In this document: positions 8,630-17,713 of the stretch, in pieces
How positions within the stretch are numbered: the stretch's first letter is position 1
How the letters are laid out: the number at the start of each line of letters is the position of its first letter
DNA from: an uncultured Clostridia bacterium
GTDB lineage: Bacteria > Bacillota > Clostridia > TANB77 > CAG-508
Assembly (NCBI GenBank): GCA_934133165.1
Contig: CAKPAW010000001.1
Coordinates: forward strand, 124,001 to 188,000
Length of the DNA: 64,000 nt
Direction: 5' to 3'
The notes under the pieces: generated by a model
What the model was told of the DNA's origin: nothing
Seen by the model: only the letters and a program-made list of their open reading frames with translations
Databases searched by the model: none
Position numbers and translations under genes: made by a program

Positions 8630-9769
8630 TTATAATATTTCACTTGTCATTGTGTTTAAAGTAGTTTTGCTACTCTGATTATTATCTTTTTGTTCATTCG
8701 TCTTAGTAACATTTGTATTAGTATTACTTGATTTTGTATTTGTAGTATTATTTACTACAGAATTTTCTGTCACATTTTGCTTTATACTATTATCTATCGT
8801 ATTAGTAGTAATATTACCTTTATTATCTCCTGTAGTTTCATTTGTAATATTGTTTGAAACTTCATTTTCTATAACATTACTTACAACATTAGTATTTGTC
8901 GTCTCATTTTTACTAGTATTATTTTTAGTATTTTCATTATCATTGTTTTCTTTTTTATTATCTTCATTTTTATATGTATGCCATGGATTTGATGAATCTG
9001 GATCTGTAGGATCCCAGTTTCTTAAATAATCTGGATAAGATGATATTTTTCTAGCACTTGGTTTTCCTAGTGGTCCAGGATTTGAACTGCTATAAAATTC
9101 AACTTTTGTTCCTCTTGCACAATTATAGAAAATCCACTTTGCGTCTGCTACAGTTAAACGAATACAACCTGCTGAAGCATAAGTTCCTAATTTATCATAT
9201 TCCCAATATTCTAGACTAGACTTATCTCCTCTTGTCAAATATGGAACTGAATGAAATAATATATTTCCTTTAATTTGCGTACTATAATGTCCATATACAT
9301 CTCCTTGAAGTCCTAGCCACTCCCATCTTGCTGGTATTGAATATACTCCAGAAGTTGGTGTAGCTACTCCTGTAGAACATACCATTGCTTTATATGGGAC
9401 TGTATATTCTCCATTTTCATCTTGAGTATATATTGTAACTACTTGTGCTCCATAATTTACCTTTATATAGTAAGGTAATGAACTATTTGTATTATTATTT
9501 TTGTTATTTGTTTTATCAATATCTTTGCTATCTTCTTTTTCAGTTTCATCTGTTTCTTTTTCTAATTCCTCTATACTCGCAAATTCTTCTACCTCTTCAT
9601 TTACATTAATTAATATTTCTTCATTATTAAATTTTTCTTTTGCTTTAGAATTAGTTTCTTTCGTTTTATTTTTTATACATATTCCTATTATAGTTACTAT
9701 TATTATAGCAATTATACCAATGCTTAATAATATTAAATTTTTTAAATCTTTTATTTTTCCTACATTCAT
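8630..9769 (-). CDS. Membrane-anchored L,D-transpeptidase (YkuD)
   Basis: 379 residues: an N-terminal membrane helix (about 10-31), an acidic linker to about 95, a YkuD domain (about 100-240), and a C-terminal Asn/Thr-rich low-complexity tail of about 110 residues. The catalytic region has His173 (L-F-H-S-V-P) and Cys202 in S-A-G-C-I-R. The usual motif is SHGC, so the histidine next to the cysteine is alanine. The enzyme should form 3-3 cross-links in peptidoglycan outside the membrane, or anchor proteins. An AAGGGG ribosome site precedes the ATG. The tail may be a wall spacer. Confidence 0.88.
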   Translation of the reverse strand: MNVGKIKDLKNLILLSIGIIAIIIVTIIGICIKNKTKETNSKAKEKFNNEEILINVNEEVEEFASIEELEKETDETEKEDSKDIDKTNNKNNNTNSSLPYYIKVNYGAQVVTIYTQDENGEYTVPYKAMVCSTGVATPTSGVYSIPARWEWLGLQGDVYGHYSTQIKGNILFHSVPYLTRGDKSSLEYWEYDKLGTYASAGCIRLTVADAKWIFYNCARGTKVEFYSSSNPGPLGKPSARKISSYPDYLRNWDPTDPDSSNPWHTYKNEDNKKENNDNENTKNNTSKNETTNTNVVSNVIENEVSNNITNETTGDNKGNITTNTIDNSIKQNVTENSVVNNTTNTKSSNTNTNVTKTNEQKDNNQSSKTTLNTMTSEIL

Positions 9770-9927
9770 TTTAATATTCCCCTTAATTCTTATATCTTTT
9801 TTAATTTTATCACATATATTTTTTTATATCAATACCATTTACATAGTATTTTGAAATTTACTTTTCTTAGTATTTTCAATGGTTTCAAAGTTTTTTTAAT
9901 TTTTTTATATTTTTTTCAAAATAAGTA

Positions 9928-9956
9928 TTGACATTTATTTTAAAATCTTGTATACT
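9928..9956 (+). promoter_or_regulatory. Sigma-A promoter of the tRNA cluster
   Basis: TTGACA and TATACT with a 17-base spacer, about 22 bases before the first tRNA. Confidence 0.8.
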
Positions 9957-9977
9957 TAATCTCGTCGAAAGAAACAA

Positions 9978-10053
9978 GGTCGCTTAGCTCAGCTGGGAGA
10001 GCATCTGCCTTACAAGCAGGGGGTCATAGGTTCGAGCCCTATAGCGACCACCA
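9978..10053 (+). tRNA. tRNA-Val (anticodon UAC), CCA encoded
   Basis: 76 bases. Acceptor GGTCGCT pairs with AGCGACC; the anticodon loop CTTACAA gives UAC; the T-arm is GGTTCGAGCC; the 3' CCA is encoded. It is the first of three tRNAs spaced by 10-20 bases. Confidence 0.95.
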
Positions 10054-10072
10054 TTTTTTTTATTTAAAATTT

Positions 10073-10149
10073 GGCCTGGTAGTTCAGTTGGTTAGAACGC
10101 TAGCCTGTCACGCTAGAGGTCGACGGTTCGAGCCCGTTCCAGGTCGCCA
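10073..10149 (+). tRNA. tRNA-Asp (anticodon GUC), CCA encoded
   Basis: 77 bases. The anticodon arm CTAGCCTGTCACGCTAG gives GUC; the T-loop TTCGAGC and the terminal CCA are present. Confidence 0.95.
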
Positions 10150-10158
10150 TTTTTTTAT

Positions 10159-10234
10159 GCTTCGATAGCTCAGTTGGTAGAGCAAGGGACTGAAAATCCC
10201 TGTGTCAGTGGTTCGATTCCACTTCGAAGCACCA
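10159..10234 (+). tRNA. tRNA-Phe (anticodon GAA), CCA encoded
   Basis: 76 bases. The anticodon arm GGGACTGAAAATCCC gives GAA; the acceptor GCTTCGA pairs with TCGAAGC; CCA is encoded. Confidence 0.95.
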
Positions 10235-10236
10235 AT

Positions 10237-10277
10237 AAAAAACAGCTATTTCAATAGATTTAGCTGTTTTTATTTTT
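10237..10277 (+). terminator. Terminator of the tRNA cluster
   Basis: AAAAACAGCTA and TAGCTGTTTTT stem, followed by a T-run, directly after tRNA-Phe. Confidence 0.85.
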
Positions 10278-10465
10278 TATTCATTTTGTCTATTTTATCT
10301 TATTTTTTCTATCTAAAAAGTTGCCTATTTTATTTGCTATTTCTAATTATATAGTAAACAACGTTTTATAAACGCTTATCTAATGTTAAAATTTCATAAA
10401 ACACTTCAGTATTTCTTACATTTTACATAAATAATCAAATTTTATAAGATTTTTTTCCTATTTTC

Positions 10466-10494
10466 TTGACTTTTGTTATTATTTGTATTAGAAT
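10466..10494 (+). promoter_or_regulatory. Sigma-A promoter of rplM-rpsI
   Basis: TTGACT and TAGAAT with a 17-base spacer, about 115 bases before the rplM ATG. Confidence 0.75.
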
Positions 10495-10500
10495 AATATA

Positions 10501-10610
10501 GCGTAATTATGAAATGTTACCTTTTATATATAAACTTCTCCCCGGTAGTTTAAGTATAAAGTGGTTTCATATAAATAATATTATATAATGAATGGAGGGT
10601 ATTTATTACC
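10501..10610 (+). promoter_or_regulatory. rplM mRNA leader, possible L13-leader-type element
   Basis: About 110 untranslated bases. A small stem (AAACT...AGTTT) encloses a TCTCCCCGGT loop, and GGAGGG precedes the ATG. Firmicutes rplM often has an autoregulatory leader. The position fits, but I cannot confirm the consensus. Nothing else is seen between 10278 and 10465, which is AT-rich. Confidence 0.35.
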
Positions 10611-11048
10611 ATGAACAATACAACACACAGTGTAAAAAAGAATGAAATTGAAAGAAAATGGTATGTTTTAGATGCTGCTAACAAACCTTTAGGTAGAGTT
10701 GCAACTGAAGCTGCTAGATTATTAAGAGGAAAACACAAACCAACTTATACACCAAATATGGATGTTGGAGATCACGTAATTATTATTAATTGTAAAGATG
10801 CTGTTTTAACAGGAAGAAAATTAGATCAAAAAGTTTACAGACATCATTCAGGATATATTGGTGGAATGAAAGAAACATCTGCAAGAGTTATGATGGAAAA
10901 CAAACCAGAACAAGCTATGATGCTTGCTGTAAAAGGAATGCTTCCACACAATAGTCTAGGAAGACAAATGGTAAAAAAATTAAGAGTATATGCTGGTAGC
11001 GAACATGAAAACATCGCTCAAAAACCAGAAGTTTGGGAGGTAAAATAA
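10611..11048 (+). CDS. rplM: 50S ribosomal protein L13
   Basis: 145 residues with family signatures W-Y-V-L-D-A near the N-terminus, PLGRVA, LRGKHKP, GDHVIIIN, GRK, YRHHSGYIGG and KGMLPHNSLGR. L13 is an early-assembling large-subunit protein. GGAGGG lies upstream of the ATG. It is followed one base later by rpsI, the conserved rplM-rpsI pair. Confidence 0.97.
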   Translation: MNNTTHSVKKNEIERKWYVLDAANKPLGRVATEAARLLRGKHKPTYTPNMDVGDHVIIINCKDAVLTGRKLDQKVYRHHSGYIGGMKETSARVMMENKPEQAMMLAVKGMLPHNSLGRQMVKKLRVYAGSEHENIAQKPEVWEVK

Positions 11049-11049
11049 T

Positions 11050-11457
11050 ATGGCTAAAGCAAAATCAGTTAAATCAGTTTTCTATGGTACTGGTAGAAGA
11101 AAAAAATCTATTGCTAGAGTAAGACTTGTAGAAGGTACTGGAGTTATTACAATAAACGGAAAAAGTATAGATGAATACTTTGGAACAGAAGTTTTAAAAA
11201 CTATAGTAAGACAACCATTATCTGCAACAGAAACAACAGCTAAATATGATGTTATTGCAAAAGTTCAAGGTGGAGGATTTACAGGTCAAGCTGGAGCTAT
11301 CCGTCATGGTATCGCAAGAGCATTAAATGAAGCAAATAGTGAATTTAGACCAACATTAAAATCTAATGGATACTTAACAAGAGATCCACGTATGAAAGAA
11401 AGAAAAAAATACGGTCTTAAAAAAGCTAGAAAAGCTCCACAATTTAGTAAAAGATAA
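11050..11457 (+). CDS. rpsI: 30S ribosomal protein S9
   Basis: 135 residues with Y-G-T-GRRKK-S-I-A-R-V, the GGGFTGQAGAIRHGIARAL core and the basic tail ending FSKR, which reaches the decoding P-site in known ribosomes. It is translated immediately after rplM, with GGAGG inside the end of rplM as ribosome site, and ends at a strong terminator. Confidence 0.97.
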   Translation: MAKAKSVKSVFYGTGRRKKSIARVRLVEGTGVITINGKSIDEYFGTEVLKTIVRQPLSATETTAKYDVIAKVQGGGFTGQAGAIRHGIARALNEANSEFRPTLKSNGYLTRDPRMKERKKYGLKKARKAPQFSKR

Positions 11458-11465
11458 AAAATACA

Positions 11466-11496
11466 AACTCGGAATTATTTATATTCCGAGTTTTTT
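11466..11496 (+). terminator. Terminator of rplM-rpsI
   Basis: AACTCGGAAT and ATTCCGAGTT stem with a TTTTTT tail. Confidence 0.9.
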
Positions 11497-11497
11497 G

Positions 11498-12487
11498 TTA
11501 TTTTATATTTTCTAATTCTTCATATTTATTATGACTTTTCTCTATCTCATTTTTTGTGATGATATTTTCCTTGTAGCTTTTTTCTATCATTTCCTGTTTT
11601 TGCATTAATGGTGTCTTTGTATTAATTCCAAATTCTTCAAAATCTTCCATATCATAATCTATTTCTCCATGTAACTTTGGATTGTTAATGTTATTTATAT
11701 ATTGTTTTCCATCAATTCCTGTTGTTAGTTCTTTTTTATTTGGAACTTTTGTAGGATTTTTTCTTTCTTTTTCTTCTAATATAAATGAATCTCCATATAA
11801 TTTTGCTCTTTCTCCTGTCAATTCTATATAACCTTTTGATAAAATTTCTTCTGCTAATTCTCTTCCTCCTTGCATTTTTAAAAGCCAATATCCTGCCATT
11901 GGTGCTACTTTATTACCAAATTCTTTATCTTTTATGAATTCACCGCGTGAATTTGTTATTTCCTCTCTTAAAAAGAATTGTCTGAATGTTGTATCTACTA
12001 AATACATTTTATCTTCAACTTTTTCTGAAGTTTTAATAGGAATATTGACTGTTATAAAAGCATGTCTCCCTGTATCTTCTCCTATTGTTGGATTTACATT
12101 ACATACATTTGGATTTAATCCCATATTTCTTAATGTTTGTGCTGTAATTGCTTGACCAAATCCACAGCAACCTAATAAACTTTCTTCTTGTAAATTTTTG
12201 TCTTTAGCTAGTTCATTTCTTGCATTTTGTACAGTCCATTTTAAAATTTCTTCTGCCTCTTGCTCTGTTATTCCTTGATTTTTATTTTCTTTATTACCTT
12301 CTAATACTTTCTTTAGTTTTCCTTCTGTATTAGCCAATTTCATTAATCTTAATTCTGAATACTCTTCCATATTTGGCTTTGTATCTATTATAAACCTCTT
12401 TCCTTCTTTGTATCCTAATATATTTCTTATTTTTTGTTTTAATTTATCATATATAGTTACTTTCTTTGGTAAATTCACATTTTTCAT
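11498..12487 (-). CDS. Putative transglutaminase/papain-fold protein, unknown role
   Basis: 329 residues with no signal peptide or membrane helix. A possible catalytic triad in the order expected of transglutaminase-like folds is visible: Cys107 or Cys108 (L-G-C-C-G-F-G-Q), His142 (G-R-H-A-F-I-T-V) and Asp165 (Y-L-V-D-T-T-F). The N-terminal 50 residues are basic and the C-terminal 90 are charged and probably helical. I do not recognise a named family. It could be a cysteine peptidase, an acyltransferase, or a secreted or delivered toxin lacking a Sec signal. It is convergent with rpsI and has only a weak GAAGAG ribosome site. The fold assignment is inference from residue order. Confidence 0.45.
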   Translation of the reverse strand: MKNVNLPKKVTIYDKLKQKIRNILGYKEGKRFIIDTKPNMEEYSELRLMKLANTEGKLKKVLEGNKENKNQGITEQEAEEILKWTVQNARNELAKDKNLQEESLLGCCGFGQAITAQTLRNMGLNPNVCNVNPTIGEDTGRHAFITVNIPIKTSEKVEDKMYLVDTTFRQFFLREEITNSRGEFIKDKEFGNKVAPMAGYWLLKMQGGRELAEEILSKGYIELTGERAKLYGDSFILEEKERKNPTKVPNKKELTTGIDGKQYINNINNPKLHGEIDYDMEDFEEFGINTKTPLMQKQEMIEKSYKENIITKNEIEKSHNKYEELENIK

Positions 12488-12609
12488 ATTTTCACTCTTC
12501 GTTTATTATATTTGTCTATATTAAGTGTAATACATTTTATAAAAAAACACAATATAAAAAAGCATAGAAATCAATTTTTGATTGTCTACACTTTTCTATT
12601 ATTAAATAT

Positions 12610-13317
12610 TTATTTTATAGTTTCTAACAAATTATTTGTTGTAACTCCATCAAAGTTATAATAAGTATTTGGTGTCGTTCCCAATATTACCGCTTCTGCT
12701 AATAATATTTGATTTGATATTTTTTCTTCCATTGTGTTAAATGGAGTTAATATAATCACATTGCAATCTACTTGCAAATACATTTTGTGTAATGTCTGAT
12801 TAATTCCCGCTGATGAAAATTCTGATCTTAAGTCTGTGTCCAAATTTCCTATTGTTGACATTTTAATATTTACATTTGGTCCTTTCCCTGAAAGTAATCT
12901 ACTTCCTGTAAAACTACCTAATCTAATTGAAAAGTTGCTATTATCTGCTTTATTAAATTCTTCTTGTATTTTTATTGCTACGTCTGAAATTATTTCGTTT
13001 ATAGGAATTACATTTGCTTTTATCATAGTTATATTTCCATTGTTGTCTTTTGATATTGTACATAAATCCTCATATTTATACTTGCTCATTACTATAGTTG
13101 CTTGTTCATTTGAAATTTTTGTAGATATACTTTTTGCCATATTAATACATTGCTTATCTACGATTGGCCTAACTGCATATATAATTCCATTTGCTGTTAC
13201 TATTGCTATACACATAATAAAGACTATTTTAGTTATTTTTATTAATTTTTCATTATTCTTATTTTTGTTAAAACTTTTAGGCAAGTTTATTCGTTTTCTA
13301 GAATATATCTTATCCAT
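12610..13317 (-). CDS. yunB: Sporulation protein YunB
   Basis: 235 residues with one N-terminal membrane helix (about 28-50) and an extracytoplasmic domain. Family-like segments include the V-I-P-I-N-E-I-I start, I-R-L-G-S-F-T-G and the GKGPNV strand near residue 150. YunB is a sporulation-associated membrane protein of endospore formers; its biochemical role is not known. It starts 15 bases after the SPOCS-LysM gene and is probably cotranscribed. An AAAGGA ribosome site precedes the ATG. Confidence 0.85.
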   Translation of the reverse strand: MDKIYSRKRINLPKSFNKNKNNEKLIKITKIVFIMCIAIVTANGIIYAVRPIVDKQCINMAKSISTKISNEQATIVMSKYKYEDLCTISKDNNGNITMIKANVIPINEIISDVAIKIQEEFNKADNSNFSIRLGSFTGSRLLSGKGPNVNIKMSTIGNLDTDLRSEFSSAGINQTLHKMYLQVDCNVIILTPFNTMEEKISNQILLAEAVILGTTPNTYYNFDGVTTNNLLETIK

Positions 13318-13332
13318 GATATTTCCTTTAAT

Positions 13333-14862
13333 TTAAATTGCTATTGGAATAAATAATTGCTCTCCAATATTTATTTTGTTCTCGTCCTCTATTCCATTTA
13401 TATTAGCTATGTTTGAAACTGTACTATGAAATTTCTTTGCTATATTCCATAATGTATCTCCTGGCTTTACAAAATATATTATTAAACTATATCTTTCTGT
13501 GTTTCTTGCTTCATCTACGTTTATTTCTTGTATTACATTTATATCTCTATGGTTAGACAAATTTATAGTAAAGCCTAAATCTATTTTCATATCTATACTT
13601 TCATCTGGCATTACAATAAAGTCTTGTAGTTCTACTTCTACACTAGTTTCAATTTGTGATGTAGCTGTTACTCCCATGCAATCCATATTAAAGTTAAATG
13701 GTAGCACTAGATTTTTTGTTCCCATTCTGCTACTATTATCTGCATCAAATAAAAAGTTTAGTTCTACTTCTCCCTCAAACATTATTCTATTATTCATTAT
13801 TGTTTGATTCGTAATTGTTGGCTTTACATCTACATCATATATTTTTCTGTTTTCTATTTCTGCTATAAATTGTTTTTCTCTTATATTGCAAGTATCTTTT
13901 AAAATTTCTTTTTGAGAAATTGCTCTTATTTGTTTTTGCTTATATGTCAAGTCTACACTTGGACTATATAAATCTTCTATTATATTTACTTGTCTTGTTT
14001 GATATACCATGCAATTTATCTCTAATTCTGCTTCTACATATATCGAATGTTCTTCTATATTATTTGGTTTTATTACTAGATTTCTTATTTGATATTTCAC
14101 ATCACATAAATTTTCGTCTGTTACATCTGGCATATCTATAAATCCCATTACAGGTATTAGATTGCAAGTAGAACATATTCTATTATCTTCTGTTCTATAT
14201 AATATTTTTACACATGCATCTGCCTTTACCAGTACTTTGTTATAACTTATTTTTGTCTCTCTATTAATTATATTAATATTTACCTTCATAATTTCTGCTA
14301 AATTATCTGCAGAATCTATTACTAAAGTATCTTTAGCATAGACTTTTGTAACGCCTGTTCCTAATAATGAATTTAGTTTCAAATTATTCTCTAAAAGTTG
14401 AATATCTTTAATATCATTCATTTCTTTTACAAATTCTACATCTTCATTTGAATCAATTTTTAGTTCAATATCTATTATTGCTTTTACATTTACTTTTCTT
14501 CCGTTTATAACTCTACATTCTATAGCTTTTAAGTCTACATTGTCGTCTAACAACATACCTGTTTTTACTACATCAAAATCTATAGTTTGTGAAAATTCTA
14601 AAGTTGTGTTTAAACTTCTTACACTTGATTCTTCATCATCTGCTAAATACATAATATATGCATTTATACAGCCATCTAGTCTAACCTTTCCATCCATCAC
14701 TTCTTTTTTATAGATGCAAATTGTTCCATTTGTACTAATTGTATTTAATATATCTGGTTTTATATCAGGAACTACAAAATCCTCCTCTACCATGGCTGTA
14801 TCTGTTTTTTGTCCTATTATTTGATTAACACATAATGTCTCTTTACTTGCTGTGACTTGCAT
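13333..14862 (-). CDS. SPOCS (DUF3794)-LysM spore protein
   Basis: 509 residues. It contains repeated beta-rich SPOCS/DUF3794 units, recognisable by E-E-D-F-V-V-P-D-I-K-P-D near the N-terminus and related segments around residues 170 and 320, and a C-terminal LysM domain (about 455-509: KPGDTLWNIAKKF, then IGEQLFIPI). Proteins of this type are spore-coat or cortex-associated in Clostridia, with LysM binding peptidoglycan. The ATG at 14862 has a strong AAGGAGG site; extension to 14913 would not. It lies between veg and yunB in a sporulation block. Confidence 0.88.
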   Translation of the reverse strand: MQVTASKETLCVNQIIGQKTDTAMVEEDFVVPDIKPDILNTISTNGTICIYKKEVMDGKVRLDGCINAYIMYLADDEESSVRSLNTTLEFSQTIDFDVVKTGMLLDDNVDLKAIECRVINGRKVNVKAIIDIELKIDSNEDVEFVKEMNDIKDIQLLENNLKLNSLLGTGVTKVYAKDTLVIDSADNLAEIMKVNINIINRETKISYNKVLVKADACVKILYRTEDNRICSTCNLIPVMGFIDMPDVTDENLCDVKYQIRNLVIKPNNIEEHSIYVEAELEINCMVYQTRQVNIIEDLYSPSVDLTYKQKQIRAISQKEILKDTCNIREKQFIAEIENRKIYDVDVKPTITNQTIMNNRIMFEGEVELNFLFDADNSSRMGTKNLVLPFNFNMDCMGVTATSQIETSVEVELQDFIVMPDESIDMKIDLGFTINLSNHRDINVIQEINVDEARNTERYSLIIYFVKPGDTLWNIAKKFHSTVSNIANINGIEDENKINIGEQLFIPIAI

Positions 14863-14916
14863 GACAATATACCTCCTTAATTTTTTTATTACTAATGTAT
14901 ATTGCTTGGGCACAAA

Positions 14917-14945
14917 AAAAATTCCTAAAAATTTAGGAATTTTTT
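14917..14945 (-). terminator. Terminator after veg
   Basis: AAATTCCTAAA and TTTAGGAATTT stem with T-runs, between veg and the SPOCS gene. Confidence 0.75.
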
Positions 14946-14982
14946 ATTATTTTATATTTTTTACTTTTGTTCTTCTTTTATG

Positions 14983-15264
14983 TTATGCTTTTACACTAAC
15001 AACTGGTGGAATTAATGGTGAATAACTTTCTCCATCAAATACCTCTACTTCTACTGTTCTTGTTAAAACATCTGTATAACTATAGGTAACATTTCTTTCG
15101 TTTTCCTCGTATTTAACTACGAAAATGTTTGGATAAGCCTTTTCTATTGTAGCTTCTTTTTCGAATGTTTTACTTCTTCCTAAAGAACCTTTAACAATAA
15201 TTTTTTGACCTACTTTATCTCCAATATCTGTTTTTAGACTTGCTATATCACTTTTACAAATCAT
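14983..15264 (-). CDS. veg: Veg family protein
   Basis: About 93 residues. The small beta-barrel pattern G-x-K-I-I-V-K-G-S-L-G-R-S-K-T, then Y-P-N-I-F-V-V-K-Y and V-T-Y-S-Y-T-D-V-L-T-R-T-V-E matches Veg, a small Bacilli and Clostridia protein linked to biofilm matrix and sporulation control. I use the ATG at 15264, six bases after AGGTG; a GTG at 15273 is less well placed. It has a near-consensus promoter, as veg does in Bacillus, and its own terminator. Confidence 0.88.
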   Translation of the reverse strand: MICKSDIASLKTDIGDKVGQKIIVKGSLGRSKTFEKEATIEKAYPNIFVVKYEENERNVTYSYTDVLTRTVEVEVFDGESYSPLIPPVVSVKA

Positions 15265-15294
15265 GTTCATCACCTACTTCTTTAAGATGAACTT

Positions 15295-15323
15295 ATTCTA
15301 TCATGAAAGGCGCAAAATGTCAA
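15295..15323 (-). promoter_or_regulatory. Strong sigma-A promoter of veg
   Basis: On the minus strand TTGACA and TAGAAT are separated by 17 bases, about 30 bases upstream of the veg start codon. Confidence 0.8.
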
Positions 15324-15429
15324 AAGCAAAAGCTTTATGTCGTTTCTTGTTTTTAGCCTATATCAAAGGTTTTGGAGTTTTATTACATTTGTATTACAAT
15401 ATAATTACTATTATATTACATTGATATTT

Positions 15430-16288
15430 TTATACTTTTGTTACCTTTTTTCCAATAGAACCTATACCACTTACTCCTGCTTCCCCATCTCTTAATTCAT
15501 CTTTTATATCGTTTATAGTCAAATACCTAGTGTTATCTGTTGTTGCTATTCTTTCTGCCACAATAAGTGGATCTATGAAATCTATCATTATTCTTCCTGG
15601 TGAAGATGCAAAATTAGCACCTGCTGCCATTATTGCTTCATAATAGCTTTGGCATGCTCCAGCAAAAATAGCTAAATCTTTACCTTTTGAGTTCCAACAT
15701 CTTGCCTCATTTACTGTATTTATAAAATATTTTGAATTTCTATAATTATATATATCATTAAAACCTGTTCCTTTTTTTATCATTCCATCATGTCCTGTTA
15801 TTACTAGTACATCCGGCTCATACCTATCTAAAAGCATTTTAACAACATATGCCTGCTTGCTTTCTGGAATATTTTTTACTACTGCATTTAATCCAAGACT
15901 TTTATAATATCTCATAGATTTTTCAGTGTATCTTTTGTCTCCATCTAAATGCAATATTTTTCCCGTATGGATTTCTTTGTTTCCTCTTTTTTCACTCCAG
16001 TTAAATAATGTTTTGTTTTTACAAAAGGAATATTTAGGGTCTTTTAAGCATTTTTCTATTCTGTTTTCTACCCTTTCCTCCATTTTATTTATTCTGTCTT
16101 CTATCATTCTTTTGTCCATTAATTCCAAATCTTCTTTTGGGCTATCTGCTTCAATCCTTTCAGTAACTCCGTTTTAATATATATATTTCTTTATTATTAC
16201 TTGTTTTTATAATCTTAGTAATTTCAAATAACACATCTTTATTATAAGATATTCTTCCAACAATATCTCCTTTCCTAAATTTACTCAC
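15430..16288 (-). CDS. yabG: Sporulation protease YabG, interrupted by a +1 frameshift at CGG
   Basis: YabG is a sporulation-specific protease that processes coat proteins. The 5' part starts at a GTG (16288) with AGGTGAT upstream and reads KFRKGDIVGRISYNKDVLF, the YabG N-terminus, but ends in TGA at 16160 after 42 codons. The rest lies in the +1 frame and contains ILHLDGDKRYTEKS, DVLVITGHDG and FAGACQSYYEA. At 16174-16168 the frames join as AAA C GGA: skipping the C of the in-frame CGG gives I-L-K-G-V-T-E-R-I-E-A-D, aligning with the family, and a 285-residue product of normal length. Programmed frameshift, sequencing error or pseudogene are the options. Confidence 0.85.
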
Positions 16289-16349
16289 AATATCACCTCT
16301 ATGCTATTTATTTACTATATAATATGTCGAATTTTGTGATATTGTGATA

Positions 16350-16385
16350 AAAAAATGTGGCAATAAGGGGCGTCCCTATTGCCAC
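16350..16385 (-). terminator. Terminator after the S41 protease gene
   Basis: TGTGGCAATA and TATTGCCACA stem followed by TTTTTTT on the minus strand. The loop holds a GGGGCGTCCC remnant of the GGGAC repeat family. Confidence 0.85.
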
Positions 16386-16386
16386 A

Positions 16387-17574
16387 CTATTTCAAAATTT
16401 CTATTGCTTTTTGTAGTTGAGTATCATCCTTTTCTTCTACACTATATATACTTTCTTCTTTTGGGAATTCTACTTCTATATCAGGTTTAATTCCTACTTT
16501 ATTTATAGTGTTACGCTTTGGTGTATAATACTCATTTGTTGTTAGTTTTATTCCGCTTCCATCTGTTAAATTGAATATAGTTTGAATTACTCCTTTTCCA
16601 TAAGTTGTCTTTCCTACTATTGTCACATTATCATTATTTTCTCTAACTGCTGCTGAAAGAATTTCAGATGAACTTGCTGTGTTCTCATTTACTAATATTA
16701 CTATTGGTAGGTTAATTGTTTTTTCTTGTGTTGCTTTAGTTATTTTTTCTTCTTTATTTTTACTTGTTGTTATTAATAATGTTTCTCCTTTTTCTACCAT
16801 CATATCCGCTATATCTGTAGCTTCTTTTACAATTCCTCCACCATTATTTCTTAAGTCTATTATTAAAGATTTTATATTTTGATTTTTTAATTCTTCCCAC
16901 TTTGTTTTGAATTCTTCGTAGCATCCATCATCAAAAGTATCTATTTCCATATATCCTATATTATTATCTAGTACTTTTGCATCTATATGATTAACTTTTA
17001 TAGTTTTTCTTTCTATTTCTAGTTCAACTGTTTCTCCACTTTCCCTTAAAATTTCTACTTTTACTTTTGTTCCTTCTTCTTTTTTTAGTGCACTTGATGC
17101 TTCACTTAGTTGTTTTCCTGTATATGCTACTCCATCGACTTTCGTAATAACATCTCCTGATTTTATTCCTGCTTCTTCTGCTGGAGACCCTTTTATAGGT
17201 GTTAATACAACAATTTGATTCGTTTTTGTATTATTAGCTATATATACTCCTATCCCTACATATTTTCCTGTTGCATCTTGCATATATTCTTTCATTTCTT
17301 CTTTTGTTATATATTCAGAATATTCATCATTTAAACCTGCTACATAACCTTTAATTGCAGACTCTAACATTTCATCTTCATCTATATCACCTATGTAATT
17401 TTTCTCTATAAAATTGTAAAATGTTTTGAAAGTCCTTCCTACACTATCTGTTGAAACATATTTTACGTTATTCCTTCCTAAAGTATTATACATTACAATT
17501 GATGTTATAATAAATGTAATTGCCACTGTTAATATAACTAGCATTATTATTTTATATACGTTATTCTTCTTCAC
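16387..17574 (-). CDS. C-terminal processing serine protease (S41/CtpB-like)
   Basis: 395 residues: N-terminal membrane helix (about 8-31), a capping region, a PDZ domain (about 100-190, with G-I-G-V-Y, GSPAEEAG and GDVI) and the S41 catalytic domain. Ser302 (T-A-S-S-S-E-I), Lys327 (TYGKG) and Gln331 match the Ser/Lys dyad spacing of CtpA/CtpB. It acts outside the membrane. The start codon is GTG with AGGAGG upstream. It is the last gene of a block with two M23 hydrolases and ftsEX, like the B. subtilis ftsEX-ctpB order, where related proteases process envelope or sporulation regulators. Confidence 0.9.
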   Translation of the reverse strand: MKKNNVYKIIMLVILTVAITFIITSIVMYNTLGRNNVKYVSTDSVGRTFKTFYNFIEKNYIGDIDEDEMLESAIKGYVAGLNDEYSEYITKEEMKEYMQDATGKYVGIGVYIANNTKTNQIVVLTPIKGSPAEEAGIKSGDVITKVDGVAYTGKQLSEASSALKKEEGTKVKVEILRESGETVELEIERKTIKVNHIDAKVLDNNIGYMEIDTFDDGCYEEFKTKWEELKNQNIKSLIIDLRNNGGGIVKEATDIADMMVEKGETLLITTSKNKEEKITKATQEKTINLPIVILVNENTASSSEILSAAVRENNDNVTIVGKTTYGKGVIQTIFNLTDGSGIKLTTNEYYTPKRNTINKVGIKPDIEVEFPKEESIYSVEEKDDTQLQKAIEILK

Positions 17575-17628
17575 TTTTTTCCTCCTAAGTTATACTCTTT
17601 TTATAGTATACTCTCTTTTTTCAAAATT

Positions 17629-17672
17629 AGAAGTTAGAATAATAAGAGCTTTAATTCTTTTATTCTAACTTT
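17629..17672 (-). terminator. Terminator after the first M23 gene
   Basis: AAGTTAGAATAA and TTATTCTAACTT with a middle stem, about 40 bases past the stop. A similar stem lies after tRNA-Trp at 26034. Confidence 0.65.
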
Positions 17673-17713
17673 AATTATCTCAAATAATTGTATTATTTAG
17701 ATACTATTGCTAT

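Noticed and set aside
10501..10610. T-box or metabolite riboswitch upstream of rplM
   Set aside because: No T-box motif or specifier loop is visible; only a short stem consistent with a ribosomal leader.
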